Below, in pieces: positions 20,564 through 29,586 of a DNA stretch of 58,385 nucleotides. Within the stretch, counting starts at the first letter, position 1. Every line of letters begins with the position of its first letter. The stretch comes from Chrysochromulina tobinii. Lineage: Eukaryota; Haptophyta; Prymnesiales; Chrysochromulinaceae. Where the stretch lies: positions 1 through 58,385 of the forward strand of contig JWZX01003227.1 of NCBI GenBank assembly GCA_001275005.1, in the 5' to 3' direction. The notes below the pieces were generated by a model. That model was not told the origin of the DNA. It did no database searches and saw only the letters and a list, made by a program, of their open reading frames with translations. Both the position numbers and the translations under genes were made by a program.

Positions 20564-23095
20564 TCATCTGTCAGCCTGGAGGATCCGCAGGGCTTCCACC
20601 GGGAATTGGTTGTCCACAATCGAAAGTGTACCCGCACTGAGCTCCTTGTGCAGATGGACGATGGCGCCATCGAGCGAGTGCTTGTAGCAGAGCTTCTTGA
20701 CGAAAACCTCCTTCGTCTGCCCGAGGCGATGGATGCGCCCCGCTGCCTGCACTTCCATTGACGGGTCGAGGCATGGTTCCATGAGATACACTCGAGTCGC
20801 GGCGGTGAGTGTCATGCCCACGTTGCCCGCCTTCATCGTGGCCACGAATACCTTGGGCGGCGTTACCTTGGCCTTCTTGGCGCCCTTGCCATGTGCGGCG
20901 CAAGCCTCTGCAGACTCCTGGAACTCGCGGATCGAGCGGTGGCGTTCCTTGGCGGACACGCCGCCGGTGAAGCCACACACGACGAAGCCGGCCTCTGCCA
21001 GCCTCTTTGTGATGGCGGCGTATGCGTCCAAGTGGTGCGTGAAGACGACGGCATGCAGCGCCGGCTCGGTGGCGCGAAGCTGCTCGAGGTCGTCTACGAG
21101 CACCTGCAGTTTTCGTCCCGTCGGGGCATGCCAATTCGAGCTGAAACATCGATTGCTTTGTGTCCACCTCGGTAGCACGCCGGCGCCGCAGCAGGCTTGG
21201 CGGCGCTCGTTGAGCGCGGTCTCGACGCTAAACGTCTTTGCCTTCTTGGGCTCCTCGATCAGGGAAGCCAGCTTGTGCTCATGTCTGTGAGTCGACTCGT
21301 CATAGAGGCGGCGCTCGCTCGGACTCATGTCTACCCACACCGTTGCGCAATCGGCGTCCGGCAGCGCGAGTGCTACCTGTCCCCCGATGCGTTGGGCCTT
21401 CGTGTGCCGGATCATGAGGCGCTGGAGCACGCCGGGCAGCTCCGACCGGCACGAGTCGTCGTCGTGGTACTTGCGGAGTTGCAGCCCGCCGTCCCACTGG
21501 CCGATCAGATCCGCCATCTTGTACAGGTCCTTCACCGAGCTCGACAGGGGCGTGCCTGTCACACCCCACGCAAATCGAAAGCCGCCCATGCTTTCGGAGC
21601 CGGTGGCTCTTTCTCTCAACGAGCTGGTTGCATGCGCGATGGCGTCGCGCCCATGGCATTCGTCGATGATGATCCGGTGGACGCGAATGTATTTGCCCAT
21701 ATGATGGCCGCCATCAGTAAACATCGTCGTGCCATGCGTCGAGAGCACGACATCGGTATTCATCAGATCGGCATAGATCTTAGGCTTCGTCGTGCCATAG
21801 TACCAGCGCACGCGCAGCGACGGCGCAAACTTGGCGAGCTCATCTTGCCACTGGCCAAGCAACGCATTCGTCGTCAGCACGACGGTCACCGGCAGCGTCA
21901 CGACCTCCGGCTTCGTCCACTTGGCGAACTCTGGATTGGGCCGCTTCGGCTTGTATTTGTCCAGTTCCATTCGAGTGCGCGTGATATATTTGCCGGGGAA
22001 GCCCTCTACCTTCTCTTGAAACGTCACTTCCTTGAGCGGCGTCATCAGCATTTCGGGCGCCCTGAGATCATTTTCGTGGCCTTGGGTGCTGTACAACGTG
22101 CCCCCAATGGTCATCGTCCATGTCTTGCTCGTGAGGGAGCGGCCGAAGAGGTTGCGCATGGCGGCCAGAGCCTCGCCCGTGGGCTTCGGCGCCGGCTGTG
22201 CTAGCATGAGGGCGGCGCACACGCACGTCTTCCCCATGCCCACTTCGTCGCACAGCCAACCACCGCGCACCCCAGCCCCACTCCCCCCAACTCCCAGCCC
22301 CCCGAGCAGCTGCAAATCGCTTGTCGTCTCCACCTGTATCATGAACGCCAGAGACTGGGCCTGGTAAGGCCGCAGCGTAGCCTTGAGCTTTGGTGGCGCG
22401 GCGGCTTCGATCGGAAAGACTTGCTCGACCCGCTTCATGATCACCTCACACGATATGACGCCGCCGCCGCCGCCAGGCACGTGCGCTGTCGGCAGGCTCT
22501 TCCTGCCCGCCGCCGCCGCCGACGAGGCGGATGCTGATGCCGACGACGACGACGCGGATGCGGAGGACGCGCGGAGCTTCCACGCCTCGCGCTCCTGCCG
22601 CCAGCGGGCCGACGTGTGCGTGGCATGGCAGTGCTCAATCCACTTTGGGCAGGTGGGTGCTGGCTGGTCGCAGACGAAACAGTAGCAGTTCGCGCACCGG
22701 AGCGTCGGGCCATCAGTGAAGCGGAAGGTGGCACAGTTCTCGCGAGCGTGAGGGAAATCCGAAAGCGCCAAATCGCCCTTGCGCCCTTGGAAGATGACGT
22801 CGTCGTCGCCGTCACTATCCGCTTCGTCGTTCACAGCCTTGCTTGGACTGGCGAGCGAGTTCGCGGCCATAGATGACCCGGCGGCGTGGCTTGATCTATC
22901 TGGTGGGCTCACTTCCACGCATTCCTCGTCTGAATCAGCGGAAAGCAACTCTACATCCTTTGCCTTGCGCTTGCCAGGATTGCTTTCCAATGTCGAGCGC
23001 AGGACCGTTGGCAGGCCCGAAAGCCGGCGATCCAACGTCGTCTCGTCATCCTCCTCGTCCGAGCTGATGATATTGATCTCGATGCGCCTTGCCAT
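20564..23095 (-). CDS. SNF2-family DNA-dependent ATPase with N-terminal Cys/His domain
   Basis: The 843-residue protein starts at ATG 23095 (ATG also at 23158). It opens with a SUMO-interacting-type motif, INIISSDEEDDE. A Cys/His domain follows with CANCYCFVCDQPAPTCPKW and EHCHATHTSARW, a pattern I associate with plant RAD5/SNF2-related proteins. The helicase core has motif I DEVGMGKT (~282), motif II DECH (~477, usually DEAH or DEGH), GVTGTPL, and the C-terminal lobe with AAGRIHRLGQTKEV (~786). No RING finger is inserted between lobes, so ubiquitin-ligase activity as in RAD5/HLTF is not indicated. Likely role: chromatin or DNA-repair translocase in the nucleus. The exact subfamily is unsure. 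Confidence 0.88.
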   Translation of the reverse strand: MARRIEINIISSDEEDDETTLDRRLSGLPTVLRSTLESNPGKRKAKDVELLSADSDEECVEVSPPDRSSHAAGSSMAANSLASPSKAVNDEADSDGDDDVIFQGRKGDLALSDFPHARENCATFRFTDGPTLRCANCYCFVCDQPAPTCPKWIEHCHATHTSARWRQEREAWKLRASSASASSSSASASASSAAAAGRKSLPTAHVPGGGGGVISCEVIMKRVEQVFPIEAAAPPKLKATLRPYQAQSLAFMIQVETTSDLQLLGGLGVGGSGAGVRGGWLCDEVGMGKTCVCAALMLAQPAPKPTGEALAAMRNLFGRSLTSKTWTMTIGGTLYSTQGHENDLRAPEMLMTPLKEVTFQEKVEGFPGKYITRTRMELDKYKPKRPNPEFAKWTKPEVVTLPVTVVLTTNALLGQWQDELAKFAPSLRVRWYYGTTKPKIYADLMNTDVVLSTHGTTMFTDGGHHMGKYIRVHRIIIDECHGRDAIAHATSSLRERATGSESMGGFRFAWGVTGTPLSSSVKDLYKMADLIGQWDGGLQLRKYHDDDSCRSELPGVLQRLMIRHTKAQRIGGQVALALPDADCATVWVDMSPSERRLYDESTHRHEHKLASLIEEPKKAKTFSVETALNERRQACCGAGVLPRWTQSNRCFSSNWHAPTGRKLQVLVDDLEQLRATEPALHAVVFTHHLDAYAAITKRLAEAGFVVCGFTGGVSAKERHRSIREFQESAEACAAHGKGAKKAKVTPPKVFVATMKAGNVGMTLTAATRVYLMEPCLDPSMEVQAAGRIHRLGQTKEVFVKKLCYKHSLDGAIVHLHKELSAGTLSIVDNQFPVEALRILQADR

Positions 23096-23554
23096 GTGCG
23101 CGGTGACAGCAAGTCGGGTGCGCCGCGCGGGAATTGGACTTTCTCGAGAAAGGGTCATCAGTTGAATCCACACAAGGAGACTTGCTCGACCGAACATCTC
23201 ATTGGCGGCCAGATACGTCGGGGGGGGGCGAACGGTGGCGGTGTTCCCACCACTGGGAGCACCCTCAAACCTTAACAGCCAATGTTTATAATTCGACACC
23301 CAAGACACCGGACCAAAAGTGAAACGAGACACTCGAGAAGATACGAAGAACTTCAGTGGTCGAGAGTGATTGAACGCGGCGCGATGATACTATTAGCTTC
23401 TCCTCAGAGACACTCCGTGTCACTTTCCATGAAACGAGACACAGAGAAGCTACCTGCTTGCTGCAACCAAATCTCACGCGGGAAGGTCGCTTTTTGTAAC
23501 GGGGAAAGAACACGGCCGTTAAGAACAAACTGAAACTCACCTACGTCCTGTCTC
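23096..23554. other. Intergenic region with copy of the DDX41 core-promoter block
   Basis: The 20-base CCAAT/TATA block seen upstream of DDX41 recurs exactly at 23275-23294, here on the plus strand and so facing away from the SNF2 gene. A repeat GAAACGAGACAC occurs near 23321 and 23430. No supported gene follows on the plus strand. Confidence 0.5.
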
Positions 23555-24985
23555 TCACGGAGCCCAAGATGACCCGCTGCGTCCAGCAGCGCCTCGGCCG
23601 CCAGTGTGCGTGGGCCGACTGCCCGCCCGGCCGCGCGACATCTCACTGGCCTCCTTGCGCGCACGCTCGGCGTCGAGTTCCACAGCTTCGTCGTAGAGCA
23701 CCTCGAAGCCACCGCCGCTCGGCAGGCCGCTCCCGGGCGCGCATGCACCATCGGCGCTCGCGTCGGCCGCCGCAGAGCCACGCCGGCTCGTCGCAGCGGC
23801 CGCGGGAGCGCCGGGAATGTACGGACCGGTGCTTTGGCGGCCTGCGTGCTCGAAGAAGCTTGGCGGCAGCACGATGTCGATCACCTCGCTAATCAGCGCC
23901 GTCTTGAGCGCTCTGTCCGTCGCAGTGGTGGTCGAGAGCGAGGGCGAGGCGTTCACCTCCAGAAGCCACGGCTTGAGCGACGAGTCGATCAATATGTCGT
24001 AACCGTACATCTCAAAGCAGTGCTTGTCGTTGATGATCACGTTCTGGACAGCCTTGAGCGAATGAATAATGATCCAGCCGATGTCTGCCATGAGCTTCAC
24101 AGCAGCCTCGGTGCCACGCGTGCCCTCCACGTAGAGCCGCAGGTTACGCAGGCTCCACTTGCCGCCGTGCGAGTGCGAGTAGCCCTCCGAGTGCTTCTGG
24201 ATCGCCACGTTGGTCAGGTGCATCAACTCGTTGTCCAGGTCGTGTGCGTCGTTCGAGTAGTTGACCGTTGTGAAGCGCGCGAAGCCATGGCGGTAGATGT
24301 AGACCTTGAGCGGACGGTACGACGTCACCAGCACGTAGATGCGCAGGTCGAACTTCTTTCCGCCGATGAGAAGCGGGTCGTTGATGTAGCGCGAAATGAC
24401 GTAGGCGTCACGGGATGCGAGCTGTGCGCTGCGTGAGGCGGCCCACTTTTTGACCTGCGCAAGCTTGTTGATGATGAAGATTCCCTTGCCCTGACACTTG
24501 GACGTGGGTTTCATGATCCACATGAGCGAGGGCGACTTCTTGTACTCCTCCACGAAGAGCGAGAAGTCGTTGGGCAGAAGTAATGTCGTGGGAATGATGT
24601 CAAGGTCAGGCATGGGTAGGCCGCTCGCGCCGTCGATGCGCTCGAGCCAGGTGCGTTCGACCTCTTTGCGGTAGCGCTTGATATTCTTCACCATCAGGTC
24701 CTTGCGCGTGAGCTCGTAATGATTGGGAAAATGCGAGATCACTTGGCCATCGTGGAGCCGCACGCCCGACTCGGCCGAGAAGATTTGCCTTGTGCCCTCC
24801 TTGTCGGCCCAATAAAAGTTCCAATCGCCATCATCTGTCGCGCGCGTCCAGCCGCGCCGCGCAAAGTTGGTGAGCAATACGTGCTTGTCGTGGTCTACCC
24901 TCCAGCGGAGGGCCATCGGCGCCGGTCGGCGGCCGACGCATGCGCACGAAAAGAGAAAAGGTGTCGCGCCGTGTCGAACCGTCAT
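23555..24985 (-). CDS. TTLL9: Tubulin tyrosine ligase-like protein, TTLL9-like polyglutamylase
   Basis: A TTL domain covers residues ~20-370 of 476. Hallmarks are NFYWADKEGTRQIF, HFPNHYELTRKDLMVKN, LLPNDFSLFVEEY, WIMKPTSKCQGKGIFI (ATP-binding), ISRYINDPLLIGGKKFDLRIYVLV, LTNVAIQKHSEGY, and DILIDSSLKPWLLEVNASPSL with the metal-binding Glu/Asn. The pattern best fits TTLL9, which adds glutamate chains to axonemal tubulin and so implies a flagellum. ATG 24985 is used; ATG 24916 (MALRWRVDH) is the more conservative alternative because the residues between look like leader. The C-terminal ~70 residues are low complexity. Confidence 0.92.
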   Translation of the reverse strand: MTVRHGATPFLFSCACVGRRPAPMALRWRVDHDKHVLLTNFARRGWTRATDDGDWNFYWADKEGTRQIFSAESGVRLHDGQVISHFPNHYELTRKDLMVKNIKRYRKEVERTWLERIDGASGLPMPDLDIIPTTLLLPNDFSLFVEEYKKSPSLMWIMKPTSKCQGKGIFIINKLAQVKKWAASRSAQLASRDAYVISRYINDPLLIGGKKFDLRIYVLVTSYRPLKVYIYRHGFARFTTVNYSNDAHDLDNELMHLTNVAIQKHSEGYSHSHGGKWSLRNLRLYVEGTRGTEAAVKLMADIGWIIIHSLKAVQNVIINDKHCFEMYGYDILIDSSLKPWLLEVNASPSLSTTTATDRALKTALISEVIDIVLPPSFFEHAGRQSTGPYIPGAPAAAATSRRGSAAADASADGACAPGSGLPSGGGFEVLYDEAVELDAERARKEASEMSRGRAGSRPTHTGGRGAAGRSGSSWAP

Positions 24986-25256
24986 CGGACGAAACTTTGG
25001 AGGCACCGCACCGAAAGTATCTTACAGCGTTCCAGATATGCCTCGAGAGTGAGGAGATATGGAATTTCCTCATCACTTAAGTAATAGAATGACTGGTTCA
25101 TGGGTAACTCACTCTAAGTGAATGCCTTCGTCTGTGGCACGCATGCCTCCAAGCCATAAACGAAGCCGCCACGCGGTCACGGGCTCACGCCGCCAGTGAG
25201 CATCCTCATCCTCCACATCCTCGCACGAAAAAACGCCAGAGAGCCACACAATTATC
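24986..25256. other. Intergenic, nothing recognised
   Basis: This gap lies between TTLL9 and the repeat protein. No feature could be supported. Confidence 0.4.
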
Positions 25257-25763
25257 TCAGAGCCGCTGCGCAAGGGTGACTGCTGAGCCAGACTTGTAAG
25301 AGCCGAGGGCAGGGGTGCCGCTCGGCCTGCCACCTCCCATCGTGCAGGCCTCCGGCAAGATCTCGGCCGTGGAGGCCGTCGAGGCCGTCGGGGCCGTCGG
25401 GGCCGTCGCTGGAGCGGAAGCAGCCTCCGGCACGACGACACCGTTGGATTGGCGGACAAGAGTCCCTTGGACGCGGCCGCCGCCCATGGTGCACGCCTCC
25501 TGGAGCATACCCACCTTGTCGAGCATCGGGGTCATCGCCGAAGCGGACGCATGCGTCGTCGGCACAACAACACCATTTGACTGGCGAACAAACGTGCCTT
25601 GGGGACGGCCGCCGCCCATGGTGCACGCCTCCTCGAGCAGCGGCGCGCCACCGCGCGTGAGCTGCATGACTGGCGTTGCGAAGCGCACAGCCGGCGACGC
25701 CTGGAAGAGTGACGCCGGAGGCGCGAAGGCAATGGCAGAGGCAGCGAGGAAGGCGTAGATCAT
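25257..25763 (-). CDS. Secreted or plastid protein with three EACTMGGG repeats
   Basis: Family not recognised. The protein is 168 residues from ATG 25763; an ATG at 25829 would add 22 residues. It begins with a clean signal sequence, MIYAFLAASAIAFAPP, whose AFAP end resembles the cleavage site of secondary-plastid targeting. The mature part holds three copies of a ~24-residue motif, roughly EACTMGGGRxQGTxVRQSNG followed by VVVP. They are separated by Ala/Thr/Ser linkers, the last built of short Ala-Pro-Thr repeats; the third copy is degenerate. One Cys and one Met per repeat suggest metal or redox chemistry, but no function is known to me. Confidence 0.75.
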   Translation of the reverse strand: MIYAFLAASAIAFAPPASLFQASPAVRFATPVMQLTRGGAPLLEEACTMGGGRPQGTFVRQSNGVVVPTTHASASAMTPMLDKVGMLQEACTMGGGRVQGTLVRQSNGVVVPEAASAPATAPTAPTASTASTAEILPEACTMGGGRPSGTPALGSYKSGSAVTLAQRL

Positions 25764-25862
25764 GTCGGACGTGAATCCACAGCGCAGGCTCTCGAAGGAA
25801 GCCAGATCGCGAATCTTTTTCAATAACATCTCCTAATTTGGAAGGGCCCTGGTCTATCATTC

Positions 25863-27938
25863 TCAGTCTTCACACGAGTCTTCATCTTCAACCTTCCCCG
25901 CCTCCTCGTTTTCAGATTCGCTCTCAGGATCGCGGCTCCGCCGCCGCTGCCTTGCGCTTGCGCTCATCGTTTCCAGCAAGCCGCCGCGCCGCGCCGCTGC
26001 CTGCAGCCGCCCTCGTCGGACCGGCAAGACATCATCAATGAGTAGCAGCTGCGCGAGGCAGCCCAGGACGCCATCGACGAGCTGCAGTTTGAGGTCGAGT
26101 GGCTCGAGGATGCCGGCACTGGCAGCATCGGACAGCGACTGCAGGTGCACCTCGCCTACCGCACTCGGCGCCTGCGGCGGCACCAACACGAGTCCCAGCG
26201 CGCACCGCGACGACCGATCGTGCGCAGCTCGCAGGCTCTGTAGCACCGACGGCCAGCGGCTCGCATGCGCCGAGAGCGCGCGCGCTTGCGCCGCATTCAT
26301 GTGCAGCTGTCGCACGGAGCGACGGACGCGCTGTGGTGAGCACTTGCATGCAAGGCGGCTCATCCGTGGCAATCAACGTACCTGTCGCACGGGAGCGAGG
26401 AGCGCGGCGGAGAGGATCTGCAGCACGGCCGTTTGCTCAGGAAGGAGCGCCGTGGCGCTCGCGCTCGTACGCGCTTGCTTCTGCGCGGCTACCAACCGTC
26501 GCACGCTCGCCTCGAGCTGCATCTCAGCCGCCCCAGCGCCCGGGAGCGCCAGCAACACTCTGCGCCCCCACTCCTTTGCGTCCGCGTCAGTCCTCGTGCG
26601 CCCCGCGTCCAGCCACAGTCGCAAACTCCGCAGTGCACGGCCGACGGCGGCAGCGTACTCGTTTGCAAGTCCAGGCGAGGTAGCACGCACGACGAGCGAG
26701 CACAGCTGCGGCGCGCTCGCGAGCTGCACGCGCACGTAGCCCCGCCCGCCCAAGCGCAAGCACTCGAAGCTGCATCCTGGCTGAGCGAAGCCCGCAGTCG
26801 GTGTGAGCAGCGCCGTGAGCTCTGCCGGCCGAGGCCAGCGCTGAAGGATGGAGATGCCAGCCGCGGTAGCGAGCGCGCGCAGGTCGTCCTCATCGACGCC
26901 GGGCACGGCGCATACGCCGTGCTGTGCGCACAATTGCACCGTCAGCGCGCTAAGTGGTGCACCGCTCAGTAACAGCCGCACGCCGGCGGCATGGGCTGTC
27001 TGCACCCACGCCTCCCGCGATGCATGCACGAAGTCCACCCACCGGCCGGCCGCGCTGTCTATGCCGTTACAAGTAACGGCCGCGCTGTCTATGCCGCCGG
27101 CAGGCGCTTGATCCGCACTGACCACCACCTCGGCGGGCACGCCAGCCTCCACAGCCCTAGCCTCCGCTGCCGTCTGAACCTCAGGCGCTGCCGCATGGGC
27201 ACCGAGCAGCAGAAGCACACCATCCTTGCCGAACACTGGCATCAGCTCCGAGGACGGCGTGCCGCCGATGATTCGCCCTGCGGTTGCGCACGAGCGACTC
27301 GGCTGCGCACCGGGTGCGGCGACGAGTGCCAAGCACCTCGCGCGCGCCACCGTCCCGTCGAGTTGCCACGTGGCCGCTCCAGCAGGCAGCAGCGTGGCCG
27401 CTCGGGCAGGCAGCACCGCCTCGATGAGCGCCTCGGAGAGCGAGGCCGACGCGCTCGCACCCAGCTGCACGCCGAGCGCCGTTGCGGCTACACGATACGC
27501 ATCGGCACGAAAGGCGTCATCGCCGTCCAGCGTGCGCACCGCCTGCTCTCGCCAGCACTCTGTGAGGTTGTGCGGCAGCACCTCGAGCTGCAACCAGCAG
27601 ACGGCCCTTGACAAGCGCACCCGCCATGCCGCTTGGCGGTCCTTAGGAAGCGCTTGCAGCTGTTGGCCCACCTCGGCGCGTGCAGCGTCAAGCATAAGAG
27701 CGTAGGCTTTCACACCGTCACCGGCTATCTGCTCATGTGCTGATGCGGCTTCGAGCATGAGGCTCTCGATGGGGTGCTGGCTGACGATGGAAGAGAGAAT
27801 GCTCGCGCCACTACAAGTTAGCACTGCCTTACGCGCGGCAGTCAGTAGGAGTTTCTCGCGAGCCAATGGACCGAATGAGGAGCCGAGCGCGCTGCCAAGG
27901 AGTCCGACGTCCCACTTGTGAAAGTCGTAGACGGCCAT
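25863..27938 (-). CDS. BBS10: BBS10-like group II chaperonin homologue
   Basis: There are two exons: 26382-27938 (ATG 27938) and 25863-26330 (or 25863-26306), giving 674 or 666 residues. The N-terminus aligns by eye with CCT/TCP-1 apical-equatorial segments: LGSSFGPLAREKLLL, then GASILSSIVSQHPIESLML and a GDGVK motif where true CCTs have GDGT. Loss of GDGTT and ATPase motifs is typical of the ciliary chaperonins BBS10, MKKS and BBS12, which help assemble the BBSome; GDG-(A/V)-K fits BBS10 best. The rest is strongly diverged. The C-terminal tail is acidic and Ser-rich. Its presence agrees with TTLL9 in suggesting a cilium. The identity within the group is uncertain. Confidence 0.62.
26307..26381 (-). 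mobile_element. Introner-like intron in BBS10-like gene
   Basis: Donor GTACGT at 26381. The first 25 nt look like two 10-bp units (TTGATTGCCA, CGGATGAGCC); the next part is a core centred on TTGCATGCAA that recurs in the ATG18 and ATG1 genes. Exon sequence 26382-26397 (CGCTCCCGTGCGACAG) is duplicated, minus one base, at 26307-26321. Both AG at 26331 and AG at 26307 keep the reading frame, so the intron is 51 or 75 nt. Confidence 0.6.
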
Positions 27939-28274
27939 GCGGCGATTGAGATTCCACAAGTTTAGTCAAGCCGTCAAGTCAAGTCAAGTCAAGTTCAAGA
28001 AGTCAATTCAAGCCAAGTCATTTCAAGTCAATCCATCGAGTGAGCAAAGTTCTGCTCTTCACCACGAGTAGAGATCCAGCGCATGCGTGTTTACGCGAAA
28101 TCGTCACCGTCACACACTCACTCACTCACTTCATTCACTCAGTCACTCACACACACTCTCGTGAACCGCCGGAGCCTGACGTGGCGAACGCCCAAAACGC
28201 CGCTTCGAAGCATCGCAGGCGAGCGCCACGAAGGAGCGCTAGCGTTGGTGTGGTCAGCCGCCGCCCGCGCCACG
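27939..28274. promoter_or_regulatory. Divergent region between BBS10-like and ENY2 genes
   Basis: It contains an array of CAAGT/TCAAG units near 27963-28030, and a CACTCACT-type microsatellite near 28109-28160 within the presumed ENY2 5' leader. Confidence 0.4.
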
Positions 28275-28883
28275 ATGACGTCGACGACGGAGTTGAAGAA
28301 CAGCATCCAAATGAAGCTCGAGCAGACGGGAGAGTACGACAGGTGAATGCGGCGCGGTGATGCACTCGTGTGTGGTGCGTTGGTGCACGCGTGGGCGGCT
28401 ACCTGATGCCTCTAACCTGTGTGTGTGGCTTTCTCGCGATGGCGACAGGCTGAAGGAGCATTTGCGACAGAAGCTGATCGACTGCGGGTGGAGGGATAGA
28501 CTCAAGGAGCACACTATGGGTGCGTGCGCTGCGTTCGCACGCTGCTACAGCCGCCTCGCATGTCGGAATCCCTTGTGGATGCTGACCGCCCGATCGACTC
28601 GCAGAGCTCATTCGTAGCAAGGGTGATACAACCATGACGGTCGAGCAGCTGACGCAGGAGATCATCCCGCGAGGGCGAGGTACACCCCTGCCCTCGAACG
28701 GCGTCAAGGCTGCCACTCCCGCGAGAGCCTCGCCAAGGCACATCATCTAACTTCCCAGCAAATGCTCACGGCAGGGACTGAGCATTCCGTGTGCCGACGT
28801 GCACGTGCGCAGGGACGGTGCCCGACGAGATCAAGCAGGAGCTGCTCCAGCGGATACGCAGATTCGCAGAGCAGCAGTCGTGA
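28275..28883 (+). CDS. ENY2: ENY2/Sus1, SAGA deubiquitinase and TREX-2 subunit, four exons
   Basis: I assembled this gene from four short exons: 28275-28342, 28449-28519, 28605-28679 and 28813-28883, giving 94 residues (human ENY2 has 101). Exon 1 gives MTSTTELKNSIQMKLEQTGE; exon 2 gives LKEHLRQKLIDCGWRDRLKE; exon 3 gives LIRSKGDTTMTVEQLTQEII; exon 4 gives TVPDEIKQELLQRIRRFAEQ. Each block aligns with the matching ENY2 segment (for example KLIECGWKDQLK and VPDSVKKELLQRIRTFL). All three joins use GT-AG introns of 106, 85 and 133 nt and keep phase. ENY2 serves both histone H2B deubiquitination in SAGA and mRNA export in TREX-2. Its introns lack the repeats seen elsewhere. Confidence 0.93.
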
Positions 28884-29457
28884 GCCGCTGACAGGTGCTC
28901 CCGATAAGTGCGCCATGACAGACGTATCCTCGATGCCCTAGAGGCGCGCCAACTGTCTGTCGCCCGGAGGACTGCGGAGTCTACTGTGCCCAAAGTTCAG
29001 TCGCTGTTGCTCATGGTGGCGTGGGTCGAAACCCCGGGTGGCGGTCTGCGCGGTCGTACTGGCAACTGGGATGCCGCATGCGTGCGTGGCAAGATTCTCC
29101 GGTTGCTTTCCTTCACAGGTGTTTTGTGTGGGCAACAGGCGCGAACGCAGCGTGTGAGCGCTCAGCGTATTACTAGCCATGTTTGCACTATTAAACTAAG
29201 TGCGCGGCGCGTGCGTGCGTGCATAACTGGATGAAACGGGTGAAACAAGGACCCAGTTTAGGACCGCGCAGCCCCTCCGGACCGCACGGAACGTGTCCCC
29301 CCCCCGCCCCGGTCGGTCGACGAACGCACACGGAGAAGAGAGTCAGAGACCGCTCGCTCGGCTGACGGCTCCCCTCTCTTTCGTCTCTGGTTCTGCGGTG
29401 CAGGTCGGGGCGTCGAACGCGCCGCGACGCTCGACATGGCGGCGAGATGCGAACCAG
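28884..29457. other. Intergenic region downstream of ENY2 and ATG18
   Basis: No coding feature supported. If the ATG18 element is spliced, frames open to 29191 or 29258 could hold an extra C-terminal exon of ATG18, but they show no conservation that I recognise. Confidence 0.35.
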
Positions 29458-29586
29458 GAGGCTGCTGCGCCGCGGGCACGAGCCGTCGCTCATCCAGCAG
29501 CGTATAGGCGCTGTGATGAGCACTTGCATGCAAGGCGGCCGAGGCTACTGCGCCGCGGGCACGAGCCGTCGCTCATCCAGCAGCGT
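29458..29586 (-). mobile_element. Introner-like insertion flanked by 46-bp direct repeats at the ATG18 stop
   Basis: The segment 29458-29503 is repeated at 29541-29586 with one mismatch in 46 bp. Between them lies a 37-bp unit (29504-29540) carrying the core TTGCATGCAA and GTGATGAGCACT. The ATG18 stop codon (TAG, 29547-29545) falls exactly where copy and insert meet. The unit shares 31 bp with one mismatch with the BBS10-like intron. Confidence 0.75.

Noticed and set aside
28040-28360. 106-codon plus-strand frame over the start of ENY2
   Set aside because: It is in a different frame from the conserved ENY2 exon 1 and is mostly microsatellite and leader sequence.
28884-29190. Minus-strand frames with a partial resemblance to a repeated hypothetical protein
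   Set aside because: No start, domain or splice logic; I could not tie it to a known element.
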